Source of the DNA: M30B19 sp041741535
Lineage (GTDB): Bacteria; Planctomycetota; Planctomycetia; Pirellulales; Pirellulaceae
Direction: 5' to 3'
Assembly: GCA_041741535.1 (NCBI GenBank)
Contig: JBGSJV010000132.1
Location: forward strand, 9,883-73,882
Length of the DNA: 64,000 nt
Part shown: positions 43,415 through 52,536 of the stretch, piece after piece
Numbering within the stretch: the stretch's first letter is position 1
Layout of the letters: every line of letters begins with the position of its first letter
Position numbers and translations under genes: made by a program
The notes under the pieces: generated by a model
Told to the model about the DNA's origin: nothing
Database searches by the model: none
What the model saw: the letters and a program-made list of their open reading frames with translations, nothing else

Positions 43415-45130
43415 ATGCGTCACGCAGTACGTTGGTTGATCGCAGCGGCATTCTTATGCAATGCGCTTTTGGTAACTGTCAACTCTCAAATAGCAGCGTC
43501 TGTCGTACCCCGTATTGAAGGTCGCGAATCCGAAACAGTGGCGACGGGCGAAGGGACGCTGCCCTGCGCGCAGGAGCAGGAGTCTCAGACGGATGTCGCC
43601 GCGGAACAAAAGGTACCGACCGTAAGGGCCAGCTCGACTTGGGACGACCTGGTGGCCCGGGGGCCATTTTTGCGGCCTTTCTTGTTGCAGATCAAAGGCG
43701 CCATCGACCATACGACGTTGCGCTACGTGCAGTCCGCTCTACGTCAGGCCCAGAACAGCGAGGCCGACTTGATCGTGGTCGAAATCGATTCACCCGGCGG
43801 TGGTGCGGTCGAAAGCATGGAAATTGCGGACATGCTGTCGCAGATCCAGTGGGGACAGACCGTTGCTTGGATTCCACGCGAGGCGACTTCCGGTGGAGCG
43901 ATGATTGCGCTTGGCTGTCAAACGATTGTGATGCAGCCGGGAGCAACCATTGGCGATATTGGTGTGATTCAAATGGATCCGACCATGATTGCATTTCGTT
44001 ACGCTCCGGCCAAGATCCGTTCGATACTGGTCGCTAAAGCACGAGCGTTGGCCGAGCGACATGGTCGGTCTCCGGAATTGGCCGAAGCGATGGTCGACGA
44101 GTACGCGGTGGTTTATCAACAGACGGACGACCCACAACAGTTCAAACTGGTCTCGATGGGCGCCCCCGATGAATTGGGCGCAGCGCCTGCGGCTGATGTG
44201 GCCGCACAAGTTGAAGAAGAACTGCCCGGCGGCTGGAAGTTGGTCCCCGAATCGCGTTTGGGTCGGTTCGTCACCTTGCCACATTCGCGCGCCGAGGCGT
44301 TGGGCTTTAGTCAACATCATTGCGATAACTTTTCCGACTTCGAAACTCAGTTGACGCTACAGGGCGAGTGGACGGTGCGGCAATACGGATTTACCGATCG
44401 AGTCGTCGACTTCTTGAATAACTTCTGGGTCACGCTGCTGTTGTTGATCGTCGGGATCATTGCGTTGTTTATGGAGATCGCGTCACCTGGGATGAGCGTG
44501 GGGGGACTATTGGCACTTTTGTGCTTCTCACTCTTTTTCTGGAGTCACTTTATGGGTGGCACCGCGGGATGGTTGGAAGTGATTTTATTTGTGACGGGCG
44601 TGGCGTGTTTGGCGGCCGAGTTGTTCTTGCTACCCGGCTTTGGTGTTGCCGGAGCAATGGGGATTGGTTTGCTGCTGTTGTCGTTGGTGATGGCGACCTT
44701 GGATTTTGTTTATCCAACTTCGGCTGGGCAATGGAATCAGCTTGGGTCGAGTCTGTTGTCGACTTTATTGGTCATGGTCGTGAGCGGCATCGGAATTGGA
44801 CTGATCCTGCAAAATATGGGCAGCATTCCCGCTTTGAATCGTCTGACATTGCAACCGCCAAAATGGGACGACGGCCCGGTCGGCAAATCGAAAGACGATG
44901 GAAATTCTCCATCAATTTTGGTCGTAACCGAAGGCCGCGCGGCTGGCTTGAAGGTTGGCGATGAAGGCGTGACGGAAAGTGTGTTGCGTCCGGCTGGTCG
45001 AGCGTTGATCCACGGGCGGAGCGTTGACGTGATTGCCGATGGCAAGTTCATTGATCCTGGGCAACCAATCAAAGTCATTGATGTACGTGGCAACCGTCTC
45101 ATTGTGGTGCCAACACAGGCGCAAGCATAG
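43415..45130 (+). CDS. ClpP-like membrane serine protease with NfeD domain (long-form NfeD)
   Basis: A 571-aa protein. ATG 43415 gives a signal/anchor (MRHAVRWLIAAAFL); a TTG at 43373 inside the previous gene is less likely. The ClpP-like half has VVEIDSPGGGAVESMEIADM and the Ser region ATSGGAMIALG near residue 157, followed by ATIGDIGVIQ. Four or five transmembrane helices (about 340-455) and a C-terminal OB-like NfeD domain (GRAAGLKVGDEGV, VIADGKFIDPG) complete the long form. Such proteins cleave membrane substrates and usually pair with a stomatin-like gene, which is not adjacent here. Confidence 0.9.
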   Translation: MRHAVRWLIAAAFLCNALLVTVNSQIAASVVPRIEGRESETVATGEGTLPCAQEQESQTDVAAEQKVPTVRASSTWDDLVARGPFLRPFLLQIKGAIDHTTLRYVQSALRQAQNSEADLIVVEIDSPGGGAVESMEIADMLSQIQWGQTVAWIPREATSGGAMIALGCQTIVMQPGATIGDIGVIQMDPTMIAFRYAPAKIRSILVAKARALAERHGRSPELAEAMVDEYAVVYQQTDDPQQFKLVSMGAPDELGAAPAADVAAQVEEELPGGWKLVPESRLGRFVTLPHSRAEALGFSQHHCDNFSDFETQLTLQGEWTVRQYGFTDRVVDFLNNFWVTLLLLIVGIIALFMEIASPGMSVGGLLALLCFSLFFWSHFMGGTAGWLEVILFVTGVACLAAELFLLPGFGVAGAMGIGLLLLSLVMATLDFVYPTSAGQWNQLGSSLLSTLLVMVVSGIGIGLILQNMGSIPALNRLTLQPPKWDDGPVGKSKDDGNSPSILVVTEGRAAGLKVGDEGVTESVLRPAGRALIHGRSVDVIADGKFIDPGQPIKVIDVRGNRLIVVPTQAQA

Positions 45131-45145
45131 TTGCCGCGCCGTTCG

Positions 45146-45245
45146 AGGCTTTGTCTCGGTAAGATGATGACTCTTTGGTCGGTATGCAAAGTCTTGTAGG
45201 GAAGATAGGATCGGGGAGAGAAAGGCCGCGGTCGGGACAAAGCCT
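45146..45245. repeat. MITE/REP-like element, copy B (100 bp)
   Basis: The left end AGGCTTTGTCTCGG (45146-45159) matches the reverse complement of the right end AGGCTTTGTCCCGAC (45245-45231). It has the same 100-bp length and end sequence as copy A, with a diverged interior. It lies in the gap between the NfeD-type gene and the HD-GYP gene. Confidence 0.68.
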
Positions 45246-45416
45246 TCGGCTGGTCCGTTGTCGGCGTTCGCAACAGGTCGACGATTCCAATCGTGACCAT
45301 CGCTACAATCCCTACAACTTAACCGGTCAGTGACAATTGGTTCGCTGCAAGTGATTCTTCTGGGGAGAGCTTCCTTTGGATTCCGATACAAAACCACGTT
45401 GTGCCGTCCACGGCCT

Positions 45417-46640
45417 ATGGACCGTTGTGTTGTTTTTCAAGAGTCCCCATTGTCCCTTCACCTGCGAACCGCATCTGCTTGGCCCACCGCTACTCAATCG
45501 CCGTCCACTGGCGACGAGGTCGCTGCGTTTTTGGATGAGTTGGATTTGGCTCTGCAACGTGTGGATTCGGAACCCGAACTTGTCGAAGTTTGCCTGACTC
45601 GTTTCGTCGAACGATTGCCGGCCGAAGGGATGTCGATCCAGCGCGTTCTTGCCCCGGACGAACTATTGGCGGGGGCGGAGGCACGCGACCGGGATGGTTG
45701 GCATTCACGCGGCCGATGTCCACTTGGCCCGAAGTTGGCGGATAATCTGGCCGAGGTTCTCCAGGCGGCTCGCGTTCCCAAGCCGATTGTTGTCAATCGG
45801 ATGGTGTCCCAGTCTCGTTCGTGGCCCTATCCCGAAGTCCGGCAAGCAATTGTGCGTGCGCTGAGGAAAGGCGAGCAGGTCTGGGGTTACTTGTCCGTTT
45901 TTAATCATTTGGAGGATTCCGAGTTCGATCGGGATTCTGCTTGGTGGGTCGAAGCCATTTCGCAGGCCGTCGAGCAACATCTGCAACGGCTTGAATCGCA
46001 GCGAACGGCCATGGAACTTAGCGTTTCGATCGCCGAAATGTTGTTGAAGAGTTTGCAACAGAAGGACAACACCACCTACGAACATAGTTTGCGGGTTGGT
46101 GAATTGTCGTTGCTGTTGGCGCGAGCACTTGGCTGTTCCGCGATCGATTTGCAAACGATCTATCTGGGAGCGGCGCTGCACGATATTGGCAAACTTGCGA
46201 TCGATGGCTCGATCTTGAGGAAGCCCGGGGACCTGAGCATGTCCGACCTGGACCGTCTGCGGGAACATCCGCAATTGGGTCACGACTTGCTCAAGTGTTT
46301 TGAGTCCTTGTCGGGTGTTTTGCCGATCGCGTTGTTTCACCACGAGCAGCCCGACGGAGGCGGTTATCCGTTGGGTTTGGAACTGGACCAGATCCCTTGG
46401 CAGGCCCGTTTGGTTTCGGTTGCGGATTCGTACGACGCATTGACTCGTGATCGTCCCTACCGGCACGGGTGTACCCACGAACGGGCCCTGGAGATTCTGC
46501 GTGAGGGCTCCGGCCGGCAGTGGGATCCCGAGATGATTCGAGTATTGGACAGGGTCTCTGAGCAAGTTCGAGCGTTGCATCTGCAGCCGCCAACCAACTC
46601 GTTGCCGGGGTTGCTCAAGGGGGCGGCCCTGCACACCTGA
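45417..46640 (+). CDS. HD-GYP domain protein, probable c-di-GMP phosphodiesterase
   Basis: A 407-aa protein if started at ATG 45417; the frame is open to a GTG at 45330. Residues about 30-195 look like a degenerate GAF-type sensor domain (WGYLSVFNHLEDSEFDRDS). The HD-GYP domain follows: YEHSLRVGELSLLLARALG, HDIGKLAIDGSILRKPG near 254, HHEQPDGGGYPLGL near 310 and VSVADSYDALTRDRPYR. The HD ligands and the GYP variant (GGGYP) are intact. It probably hydrolyses cyclic di-GMP in response to a signal. No partner GGDEF gene is in the window. Confidence 0.9.
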   Translation: MDRCVVFQESPLSLHLRTASAWPTATQSPSTGDEVAAFLDELDLALQRVDSEPELVEVCLTRFVERLPAEGMSIQRVLAPDELLAGAEARDRDGWHSRGRCPLGPKLADNLAEVLQAARVPKPIVVNRMVSQSRSWPYPEVRQAIVRALRKGEQVWGYLSVFNHLEDSEFDRDSAWWVEAISQAVEQHLQRLESQRTAMELSVSIAEMLLKSLQQKDNTTYEHSLRVGELSLLLARALGCSAIDLQTIYLGAALHDIGKLAIDGSILRKPGDLSMSDLDRLREHPQLGHDLLKCFESLSGVLPIALFHHEQPDGGGYPLGLELDQIPWQARLVSVADSYDALTRDRPYRHGCTHERALEILREGSGRQWDPEMIRVLDRVSEQVRALHLQPPTNSLPGLLKGAALHT

Positions 46641-46736
46641 CGGATTTTTGCCGCGACCGTTATACTAAGTCGGCAATCGTGTCCGCCCCGATCACGTCGT
46701 TTTCGATCGGTGTTCCTTGCGATCGGAGAGTAGCCC

Positions 46737-47963
46737 GTGCCCAAGTCATTTTCGTCCATTCCCGCCGCAGTTGATGCCATTCGGCGTGGCCAAGTGATCA
46801 TTGTTTTGGATGATGAGAATCGCGAAAATGAAGGTGACTTCATCTGCGCGGCCGAGTTGGCGACTCCGGAAGCCATGAATCTGATCATGAGCGGGCGTGG
46901 CGATTTTTGCATGCCGATCTTGCCGGAAGCCGCCCAGCGACTCGAACTCAAGCCGCTCTGTGAAGGCCAAAATTCGACGCCATTTAGCACGGCGTTTCTA
47001 ACTCCCTTGGATCATCGTACCGCGCGAACTGGAATCACCGCTGAAGAACGCGCGAAGTGCGTGCGCGCGATCGCGGATCCGAATACTCAACCATCGGATT
47101 TTGTTCGGCCAGGTCACGTCCACATGCTGTTGGCCAAGGAAGGTGGAGTTCTTCGCCGAGCGGGGCATACGGAGGCCGCGGTCGATTTGGCGCGGATGGC
47201 TGGGCTGCAACCGGCCGGGGTGCTCTGCGAGATCCTGAGCGAATCCGGCGACCGCGCCAATCGCGACGAGCTGCTGGCGTTGGCCGAGCGTCATCACTTG
47301 GAGATCATTACGATCGAAGACTTGATTGCCTATCGGCGCGTGAGCGAAAAGTTGGTTTCACCGTCAGCTAGCGCCAAGTTGCCCACTCGTTACGGCAATT
47401 TTCGGATCGTCGTCTATCAAGTGAAGTACGAAACACAGGAACCGATTGCCTTGGTTTTTGGCGATTTGAATCAGGCGGATCGGCCGCCACTGGTGCGGAT
47501 GCATTCCAGTTGTTTTACTGGCGATTTGTTAAGTTCGCTTCGTTGTGATTGCGGCGATCAACTGAATATGGCGCTGAAGATGATTGCGGACGATGGCTGC
47601 GGTGTGGTCGTCTATTTGCCACAAGAAGGACGTGGCATCGGCTTGATGGCGAAGGTGCGCGCCTACAACCTGCAGGACGAAGGGCTGGACACGGTGGAAG
47701 CCAATCACGCGTTGGGATTCCAGGCGGACATGCGAGATTACGGCGTTGGCATTCAAATTCTTAAAGACTTGGGATTGAATCAAATTCGCTTGTTGACCAA
47801 TAACCCCAAGAAGACCGAAGCATTTAACTTGCGAGGCTTCAACCTGGAGGTCGTGGACCAGGTGCCGATTGTTCCCACGATCAATCCATTCAATAGCTCG
47901 TATTTGGCGACCAAGCGAGACAAACTTGGTCACAAATTACCTGAATCGTTGGGACAGGAGTGA
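46737..47963 (+). CDS. ribBA: Bifunctional DHBP synthase / GTP cyclohydrolase II (riboflavin)
   Basis: A 408-aa cytoplasmic enzyme supplying both riboflavin precursors. GTG start at 46737 with GGAGAG at the right distance. The RibB half (to about 205) has DDENRENEGDFICAAE and RRAGHTEAAVDLARMAG. The RibA half has MHSSCFTGDLLSSLRCDCGD with the zinc cysteines, YLPQEGRGIGLMAK, and LTNNPKKTEA. No FMN riboswitch signature is visible upstream. 7 bp upstream of purK, so they may share a transcript. Confidence 0.97.
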   Translation: MPKSFSSIPAAVDAIRRGQVIIVLDDENRENEGDFICAAELATPEAMNLIMSGRGDFCMPILPEAAQRLELKPLCEGQNSTPFSTAFLTPLDHRTARTGITAEERAKCVRAIADPNTQPSDFVRPGHVHMLLAKEGGVLRRAGHTEAAVDLARMAGLQPAGVLCEILSESGDRANRDELLALAERHHLEIITIEDLIAYRRVSEKLVSPSASAKLPTRYGNFRIVVYQVKYETQEPIALVFGDLNQADRPPLVRMHSSCFTGDLLSSLRCDCGDQLNMALKMIADDGCGVVVYLPQEGRGIGLMAKVRAYNLQDEGLDTVEANHALGFQADMRDYGVGIQILKDLGLNQIRLLTNNPKKTEAFNLRGFNLEVVDQVPIVPTINPFNSSYLATKRDKLGHKLPESLGQE

Positions 47964-47970
47964 CGTCGGC

Positions 47971-49170
47971 ATGAGCGTTGATAAAGTGACGGGAACGTTG
48001 GAGGAAATTCAGGTTCAGCCAAGTCGCGATTCCGTTCCAAGTCCGATTCTGCCTGGCGCGACCTTGGGTGTCGTGGGAGGCGGGCAGTTGGGGCGGATGT
48101 TTGCCCTGGCAGCTCGTCGAATGGGTTATCGAGTCGGAGTTTGGTCGGACGAACCAGGTCCGGCAACGGAATGTGCCGATCACGTCTTGATCGCAGACTA
48201 CGACAATTCGGAGGCGGGCCGTTCGTTCTGCTCGGCTGTCTCGGCGCTTACCTTCGAAACGGAAAAGCTGCCCGTGAGTTTGTTTCGCGAGGCGGCCGAG
48301 TTCGTGCCCGTCCGACCGGGAATTGCGTTTCTCGAGATGTCGCAGAATCGCATTCGTGAAAAGACTGGTTTGCAACAGGCTGGGCTTCCGGTGGGCCCTT
48401 TTCAGGTGACTCGAAGCCTTGCCGATTTGGAAGCCGGAATCGCTCGGCTGGGCACCCCCGCGATTTTGAAAACGGCCAGTGGCGGGTACGACGGCAAAGG
48501 GCAAGTCCGGATCGAGGCCACGTCCGATCTGCGCGACATTTGGCGATCGTTGGGGACGAACGAAGCTGTTTTAGAAGCGTTTGTACCGTTTGTGGATGAA
48601 ATCAGTGTTCTGGCGGCACGGGACGTATTTGGAACTAGTGTGACCTACGGTCCAATTCATAACACCCATAGCCACCATATTCTCGATATCTCTTATTGTC
48701 CCGTGGACGTTCGCGACGATGTCCGAACGCGGGCAATCGAAGTCACGACGAAGATCGCCGAATCTTTTGGGGTCGTCGGCGTGTTTTGCGTCGAGTTGTT
48801 TGTCTTGGCTGACGGACAAGTGTGGGTGAATGAAATTGCCCCGCGGCCGCACAATTCTGGACACTTGACCATCGAGGGGCACGTGACGTCGCAATTCGAA
48901 CAACAGGTCCGTTGTCTGTGCGGATTTCCAGTCGGATCGGCGGCATTGGTACGGCCGGTTGCCATGGCCAACCTGTTGGGCGATCGCTGGCAAAACGGTG
49001 AGCCGGTTTGGGATCGGTTAGCCGACAAATATCCCGACGTGCAATGGCATCTTTACGGCAAAACCGAAGCACGAGTTGGGCGCAAGATGGGGCATCTGAC
49101 GGTGACTGAGGAATCCGCGGCTGCTGCGGTGGCCAAAGTGGTTGCCGCAAGAACGGCACTGACTCGTTAA
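47971..49170 (+). CDS. purK: 5-(carboxyamino)imidazole ribonucleotide synthase
   Basis: A 399-aa ATP-grasp enzyme converting AIR plus bicarbonate to N5-CAIR. ATG 47971 follows GACAGGAG; the frame is open to 47869 inside ribBA. Motifs: LGVVGGGQLGRMFALAA at the N-terminus, LTFETEKLP, the ATP-grasp loop LKTASGGYDGKGQ, FVPFVDEISVLAARD, and the catalytic end EIAPRPHNSGHLTIEG. About 25 extra residues precede the first strand. purE is not adjacent. Confidence 0.96.
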   Translation: MSVDKVTGTLEEIQVQPSRDSVPSPILPGATLGVVGGGQLGRMFALAARRMGYRVGVWSDEPGPATECADHVLIADYDNSEAGRSFCSAVSALTFETEKLPVSLFREAAEFVPVRPGIAFLEMSQNRIREKTGLQQAGLPVGPFQVTRSLADLEAGIARLGTPAILKTASGGYDGKGQVRIEATSDLRDIWRSLGTNEAVLEAFVPFVDEISVLAARDVFGTSVTYGPIHNTHSHHILDISYCPVDVRDDVRTRAIEVTTKIAESFGVVGVFCVELFVLADGQVWVNEIAPRPHNSGHLTIEGHVTSQFEQQVRCLCGFPVGSAALVRPVAMANLLGDRWQNGEPVWDRLADKYPDVQWHLYGKTEARVGRKMGHLTVTEESAAAAVAKVVAARTALTR

Positions 49171-49197
49171 CCAAACGCGAATCGATAACCCTGCATC

Positions 49198-50340
49198 ATG
49201 AATATCATGTCCGAATCACAACCTTTGGTATCGAGTGCGTTTGTTGACGAGCGTGAATCCTTGTTATTGGCACCCTATGCCATGTTTAGCCGTGACTCCT
49301 TGGGGCGTTGTCGTCCCGAGGTTCCGCATCCTTATCGAGGTCCATTCCAACGCGATCGCGATCGTATATTGCATAGTTCCGCCTATCGGCGGTTGAGTGG
49401 CAAGATGCAAGTTTTCACGGGTGAAATGGGGGATTACCACCGGACGCGTCTCACACACACGCAGGAAGTGGCAACGACCGCACGTACAATCGGCCGAGTC
49501 TTGCGGTTGAACGAAGACTTGATCGAGGCATTGGCCTTGATGCATGACATCGGGCATCCTCCGTACGGACATTGTGGCGAAGATGCGCTGGACGAAGTCA
49601 TGCGCCCCTACGGTGGGTTCTCGCACAATCGATTTGCCTTGACGATTGTTGAGGAGATGGAGTTTCGCTATTTGCGACATCCAGGACTAAACCTAACTGC
49701 GGAAGTCTTGGCCGGTCAAGCTGATCGGACTCAGAAGAATAAATTGGACCGCTCTTCATTGCTGGAAGTCCAATTGGTCGATGCGGCGGACAGCACGGCC
49801 TACGATGCGCATGACACCGATGATGCGATCAAGTTAGGACTAGTCACCCTGGAGCAGTTGCAACAAGTGCCGTTGATTCGCCAGTGCGTCGAGCAGGTGC
49901 GCGAGCATTACTCCGAATTATCGGAGCGGTTCTTGAGTAAGGCAGTTGTTCATCACTTGGTCAATTTGCAGGTGACCGACATGATCGAACACAATGTCCG
50001 CGAACTGCGCGAACGCAATTTTCCCAATGCCACGGCTGCGATGGAAAGCGGTTTTCGGATTGGTCCCTCTCCCGAACTGGCCGACAAAAAGCGAGAGCTG
50101 GAAGGATTTTTGTTCCAGCATGTGTATCGACATCCGAAGTTGATTTCCATACGGCAACAAGCCCATGATAAGATCCAGGCCCTGTGGGCTATCTATGTCG
50201 AGGACCCCAGTCGCTTGCCAAAAAAGTACCAGCTCCGCGCCGAAAAAATTGGCATTCATTTGATGGCCGGACATTACATCGCTGGCATGACCGATCGCTT
50301 TTTTGAAGATACTTATCGATTGATGATCCAGTCCCGCTGA
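49198..50340 (+). CDS. dgt: Deoxyguanosinetriphosphate triphosphohydrolase-like HD protein
   Basis: A 380-aa protein of the dGTPase-like family 2 length. Motifs: RDRDRILHSSAYRRLSGKMQ, HTQEVATTARTIGR, the HD centre MHDIGHPPYGHCGEDALDE, and DAADSTAYDAHDTDDAIK. These enzymes release tripolyphosphate from dNTPs. The start may be ATG 49198 or 49207; neither has a strong ribosome-binding site. Follows purK by 27 bp. Confidence 0.93.
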   Translation: MNIMSESQPLVSSAFVDERESLLLAPYAMFSRDSLGRCRPEVPHPYRGPFQRDRDRILHSSAYRRLSGKMQVFTGEMGDYHRTRLTHTQEVATTARTIGRVLRLNEDLIEALALMHDIGHPPYGHCGEDALDEVMRPYGGFSHNRFALTIVEEMEFRYLRHPGLNLTAEVLAGQADRTQKNKLDRSSLLEVQLVDAADSTAYDAHDTDDAIKLGLVTLEQLQQVPLIRQCVEQVREHYSELSERFLSKAVVHHLVNLQVTDMIEHNVRELRERNFPNATAAMESGFRIGPSPELADKKRELEGFLFQHVYRHPKLISIRQQAHDKIQALWAIYVEDPSRLPKKYQLRAEKIGIHLMAGHYIAGMTDRFFEDTYRLMIQSR

Positions 50341-50352
50341 CCTGGGAGAGTC

Positions 50353-50385
50353 GTCGCGACGCCTCGGAGCGAGTTTTGTCGCGAC
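50353..50385. promoter_or_regulatory. Paired palindromic sites GTCGCGAC
   Basis: GTCGCGAC, a perfect 8-bp palindrome, occurs at 50353-50360 and 50378-50385, 25 bp apart, in the 218-bp gap between the dGTPase and PIN-TRAM genes. It could be an operator or a restriction site pair. No regulator is known. Confidence 0.3.
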
Positions 50386-50558
50386 GCTCGTCGGCGCGTG
50401 GATTTGGGCCCATGTGGTCCATTTGCGGAGGCACCGAAAGCCTAGTCGAAACGACCGATAACCTCTATACTTAGGAATCATCCCGAGGGCTCCACCGTCT
50501 GGCGACGGTAGCTACTGGTCAAGGTTCTAATGCCGCTCGCCTTAAAGGTCGCAACGAT

Positions 50559-51611
50559 ATGATTTTGTGGGTGCTTCGAATTGTTTTCGTCCTGTTGGCC
50601 GGAAGTATCGGGTTGACATGGACGGAATTGGACCTGCCGTTTCTGACGTATGGCTATTATTGGATTCTGCCAGTGACTTTGTTGGCGGCCGTGGTTGTGA
50701 TTGCGGCCGATGTGATGATTAAAGAAAAGCGAATCGACACGCTGAGCAGCATTTATTTCGGGATCATCGTCGGTCTGTTTTTGAATTTCATGGCCATGTT
50801 GGCTTTGGAGCCGTATTTCAACCAACTTGTTTCGGCGAACGAATCCAACGGGCAGGCGATCCGTACGGCGGTATCGCTCACGATGGGCATCACCTTGTGT
50901 TATATCACGACAAGTTTTATTGTCCAGACGAAAGACGATTTCCGATTTATCGTGCCGTATGTGCAATTCTCTCGTGAGATTCGCGGTGGGCGACCTTACT
51001 TATTGGACACGAGTGTAATAATCGACGGTCGGATCGCCGATGTTGTTCAAGTGGGCGTCATCGACAACAAGCTGATCGTGCCCAGTTTCGTGCTAACTGA
51101 ATTGCAGAGTATCGCAGACAGTCCGGATAAGATTCGTCGGGCGCGCGGCAAGCGGGGGTTGGATATCTTGAATCGGATGCAGAGCGATCAAAATATCGAC
51201 CTGTCGATTTACGACCGCGAGCATTCAGAAATATCAGGTCTGCCGATTGATCAGAGGTTGGTGCAATTGGCCCAGCAATTGGAGGCCAAGATTGTTACGA
51301 ACGATCAGAATCTGAACAAGATCGCGAAGCTTCATCAAGTTAAAGTCGTGAACCTGAACGATTTAGCCAATTCGATGAAATCGATATTGTTGCCCGGCGA
51401 AAAACTTGCGACTCGAATTGTGCGTCCCGGAGAAAGTGCAGGGCAGGGTGTCGGATATTTGGAAGATGGCACGATGATCGTTGTTGACGGGGCGCGGGAC
51501 TTGATTGGTAAAGACGTGACGGCTTCGGTTACCAGTGTTCTGCAAACGAGCGCTGGTCGGATGATTTTCGGTACTTTGGATCAGACGCCAGCTCCCAAGC
51601 CAATGCGATAG
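50559..51611 (+). CDS. PIN-TRAM domain membrane protein (YacL-like)
   Basis: A 350-aa protein. Four transmembrane helices occupy about residues 1-120 (ILWVLRIVFVLLAG; ILPVTLLAAVVVIAAD; FGIIVGLFLNFMAM). The PIN domain then starts with LLDTSVIIDGRIADV and carries further acidic residues in VPSFVLTELQSIAD and AKIVTNDQNLNKIA. A C-terminal TRAM domain (about 285-345, GESAGQGVGYLEDGTMIVVD) suggests RNA binding. This is the layout of YacL-type proteins, possible RNases. Its 3' end overlaps the convergent epimerase gene by 31 bp. Confidence 0.93.
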   Translation: MILWVLRIVFVLLAGSIGLTWTELDLPFLTYGYYWILPVTLLAAVVVIAADVMIKEKRIDTLSSIYFGIIVGLFLNFMAMLALEPYFNQLVSANESNGQAIRTAVSLTMGITLCYITTSFIVQTKDDFRFIVPYVQFSREIRGGRPYLLDTSVIIDGRIADVVQVGVIDNKLIVPSFVLTELQSIADSPDKIRRARGKRGLDILNRMQSDQNIDLSIYDREHSEISGLPIDQRLVQLAQQLEAKIVTNDQNLNKIAKLHQVKVVNLNDLANSMKSILLPGEKLATRIVRPGESAGQGVGYLEDGTMIVVDGARDLIGKDVTASVTSVLQTSAGRMIFGTLDQTPAPKPMR

Positions 51612-52480
51612 TTTGGAAACAGCCAAGGTCCTGGGTACCAACGGATCAGCCTGCTGTTGTCGATCGACTTGTCTGGTGATGACCGACCGCCGACCTCGGT
51701 GAAGTTCGGCGCGGGGCACTGGTAACGTTCTGCGAGAAACTCGTAAAATTCTCGTCGCCGGATGGGGTTCCCGTCGCTGACATTGATGATCGTCCAAGCT
51801 GGTGACTGCTGCGTGCCGAATGCCAAGATGGCGGCGGCATCCTCCACATGGATCAAGTTCAGCAGCCCGTCCCCTGAACCGACTATGGGCTGTCCGGTCT
51901 GTAGTGCGGAGAGGTTCGGGATTCGAGCCAAGGAATAAATACCTGCCAACCGAAAGATGCAGTAAGGAACTTCGGATTGCCCGGCCAGAATGTTCTCACA
52001 CTCGATACTGGCCAGCGCCCCTGGTCGTTCGGCGCCCAATGGGGCATGTTCATCCGTGGTCGGAATCGCGGAAGACGGAGGCCGACCTGTCGAAGCCCGG
52101 CGCGGTTTCTCCTCCGCCACGCGAGCGTAGACGCCCGTCGTGCTGACGAATTGGATTGGACACGTCTTCCCCGGGAATCGCTGAGCTAAAATCAAGGCCG
52201 CTCGGGTGGCTGCTTGATAAACGGTCGTATGCTCCGCACCGTCGCGGCGATCATTTCCGACGCAGATCGTGATGGACTTGAACGATGGCAGCGAAGGATC
52301 GGCACTCAAATTGGCCCATTGTTCGGGAGCGGCGACGATGGCTTGAATTCCATCCGCCTGAAGTTCTTGGGCTTTGAGTGGACTCCGAGTACTGGTCCAC
52401 ACCGATTGGCCATCGTTCAGTAACCGGTGAGCGAGTCGCCGGCCCAAGAAGCCGCAGCCAAAGATGAAATGCTTGAACAT
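51581..52480 (-). CDS. NAD-dependent epimerase/dehydratase-like (YeeZ-type) protein
   Basis: A 299-aa protein. ATG 52480 (MFKHFIFGCGFLGRRLAHRL) has AGAGGAACG just upstream; a GTG four codons further up is less likely. The Rossmann motif is FGCGFLGRR, the GxGxxGxx variant of the SDR-extended YeeZ type. The catalytic YxxxK is not clear; instead FVSTTGVYARVAEE and YCIFRLAGIYSL lie in the expected regions. NAD-dependent sugar epimerase activity is therefore unproven. Convergent with the PIN-TRAM gene. Confidence 0.83.
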   Translation of the reverse strand: MFKHFIFGCGFLGRRLAHRLLNDGQSVWTSTRSPLKAQELQADGIQAIVAAPEQWANLSADPSLPSFKSITICVGNDRRDGAEHTTVYQAATRAALILAQRFPGKTCPIQFVSTTGVYARVAEEKPRRASTGRPPSSAIPTTDEHAPLGAERPGALASIECENILAGQSEVPYCIFRLAGIYSLARIPNLSALQTGQPIVGSGDGLLNLIHVEDAAAILAFGTQQSPAWTIINVSDGNPIRRREFYEFLAERYQCPAPNFTEVGGRSSPDKSIDNSRLIRWYPGPWLFPNYRIGLGAGV

Positions 52481-52536
52481 CGTTCCTCTCACTACTCTGG
52501 CATGCGTACCGCGATTCCTCTGCTATCCTAACGACC

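Noticed and set aside
45376..45597. TTG-started frame with GGGGAG upstream, before the HD-GYP gene
   Set aside because: It is in another frame from the HD-GYP gene, ends early inside the sensor domain, and no frameshift is needed to explain the domain.
46641..46736. FMN riboswitch upstream of ribBA
   Set aside because: Only 96 bp are available and the conserved FMN aptamer blocks are not visible.
50341..50558. Possible fifth copy of the 100-bp repeat family
   Set aside because: It has repeated GTCGCGAC sites but lacks the AGGC..TTGTCC ends and the GGTCTGACC block.
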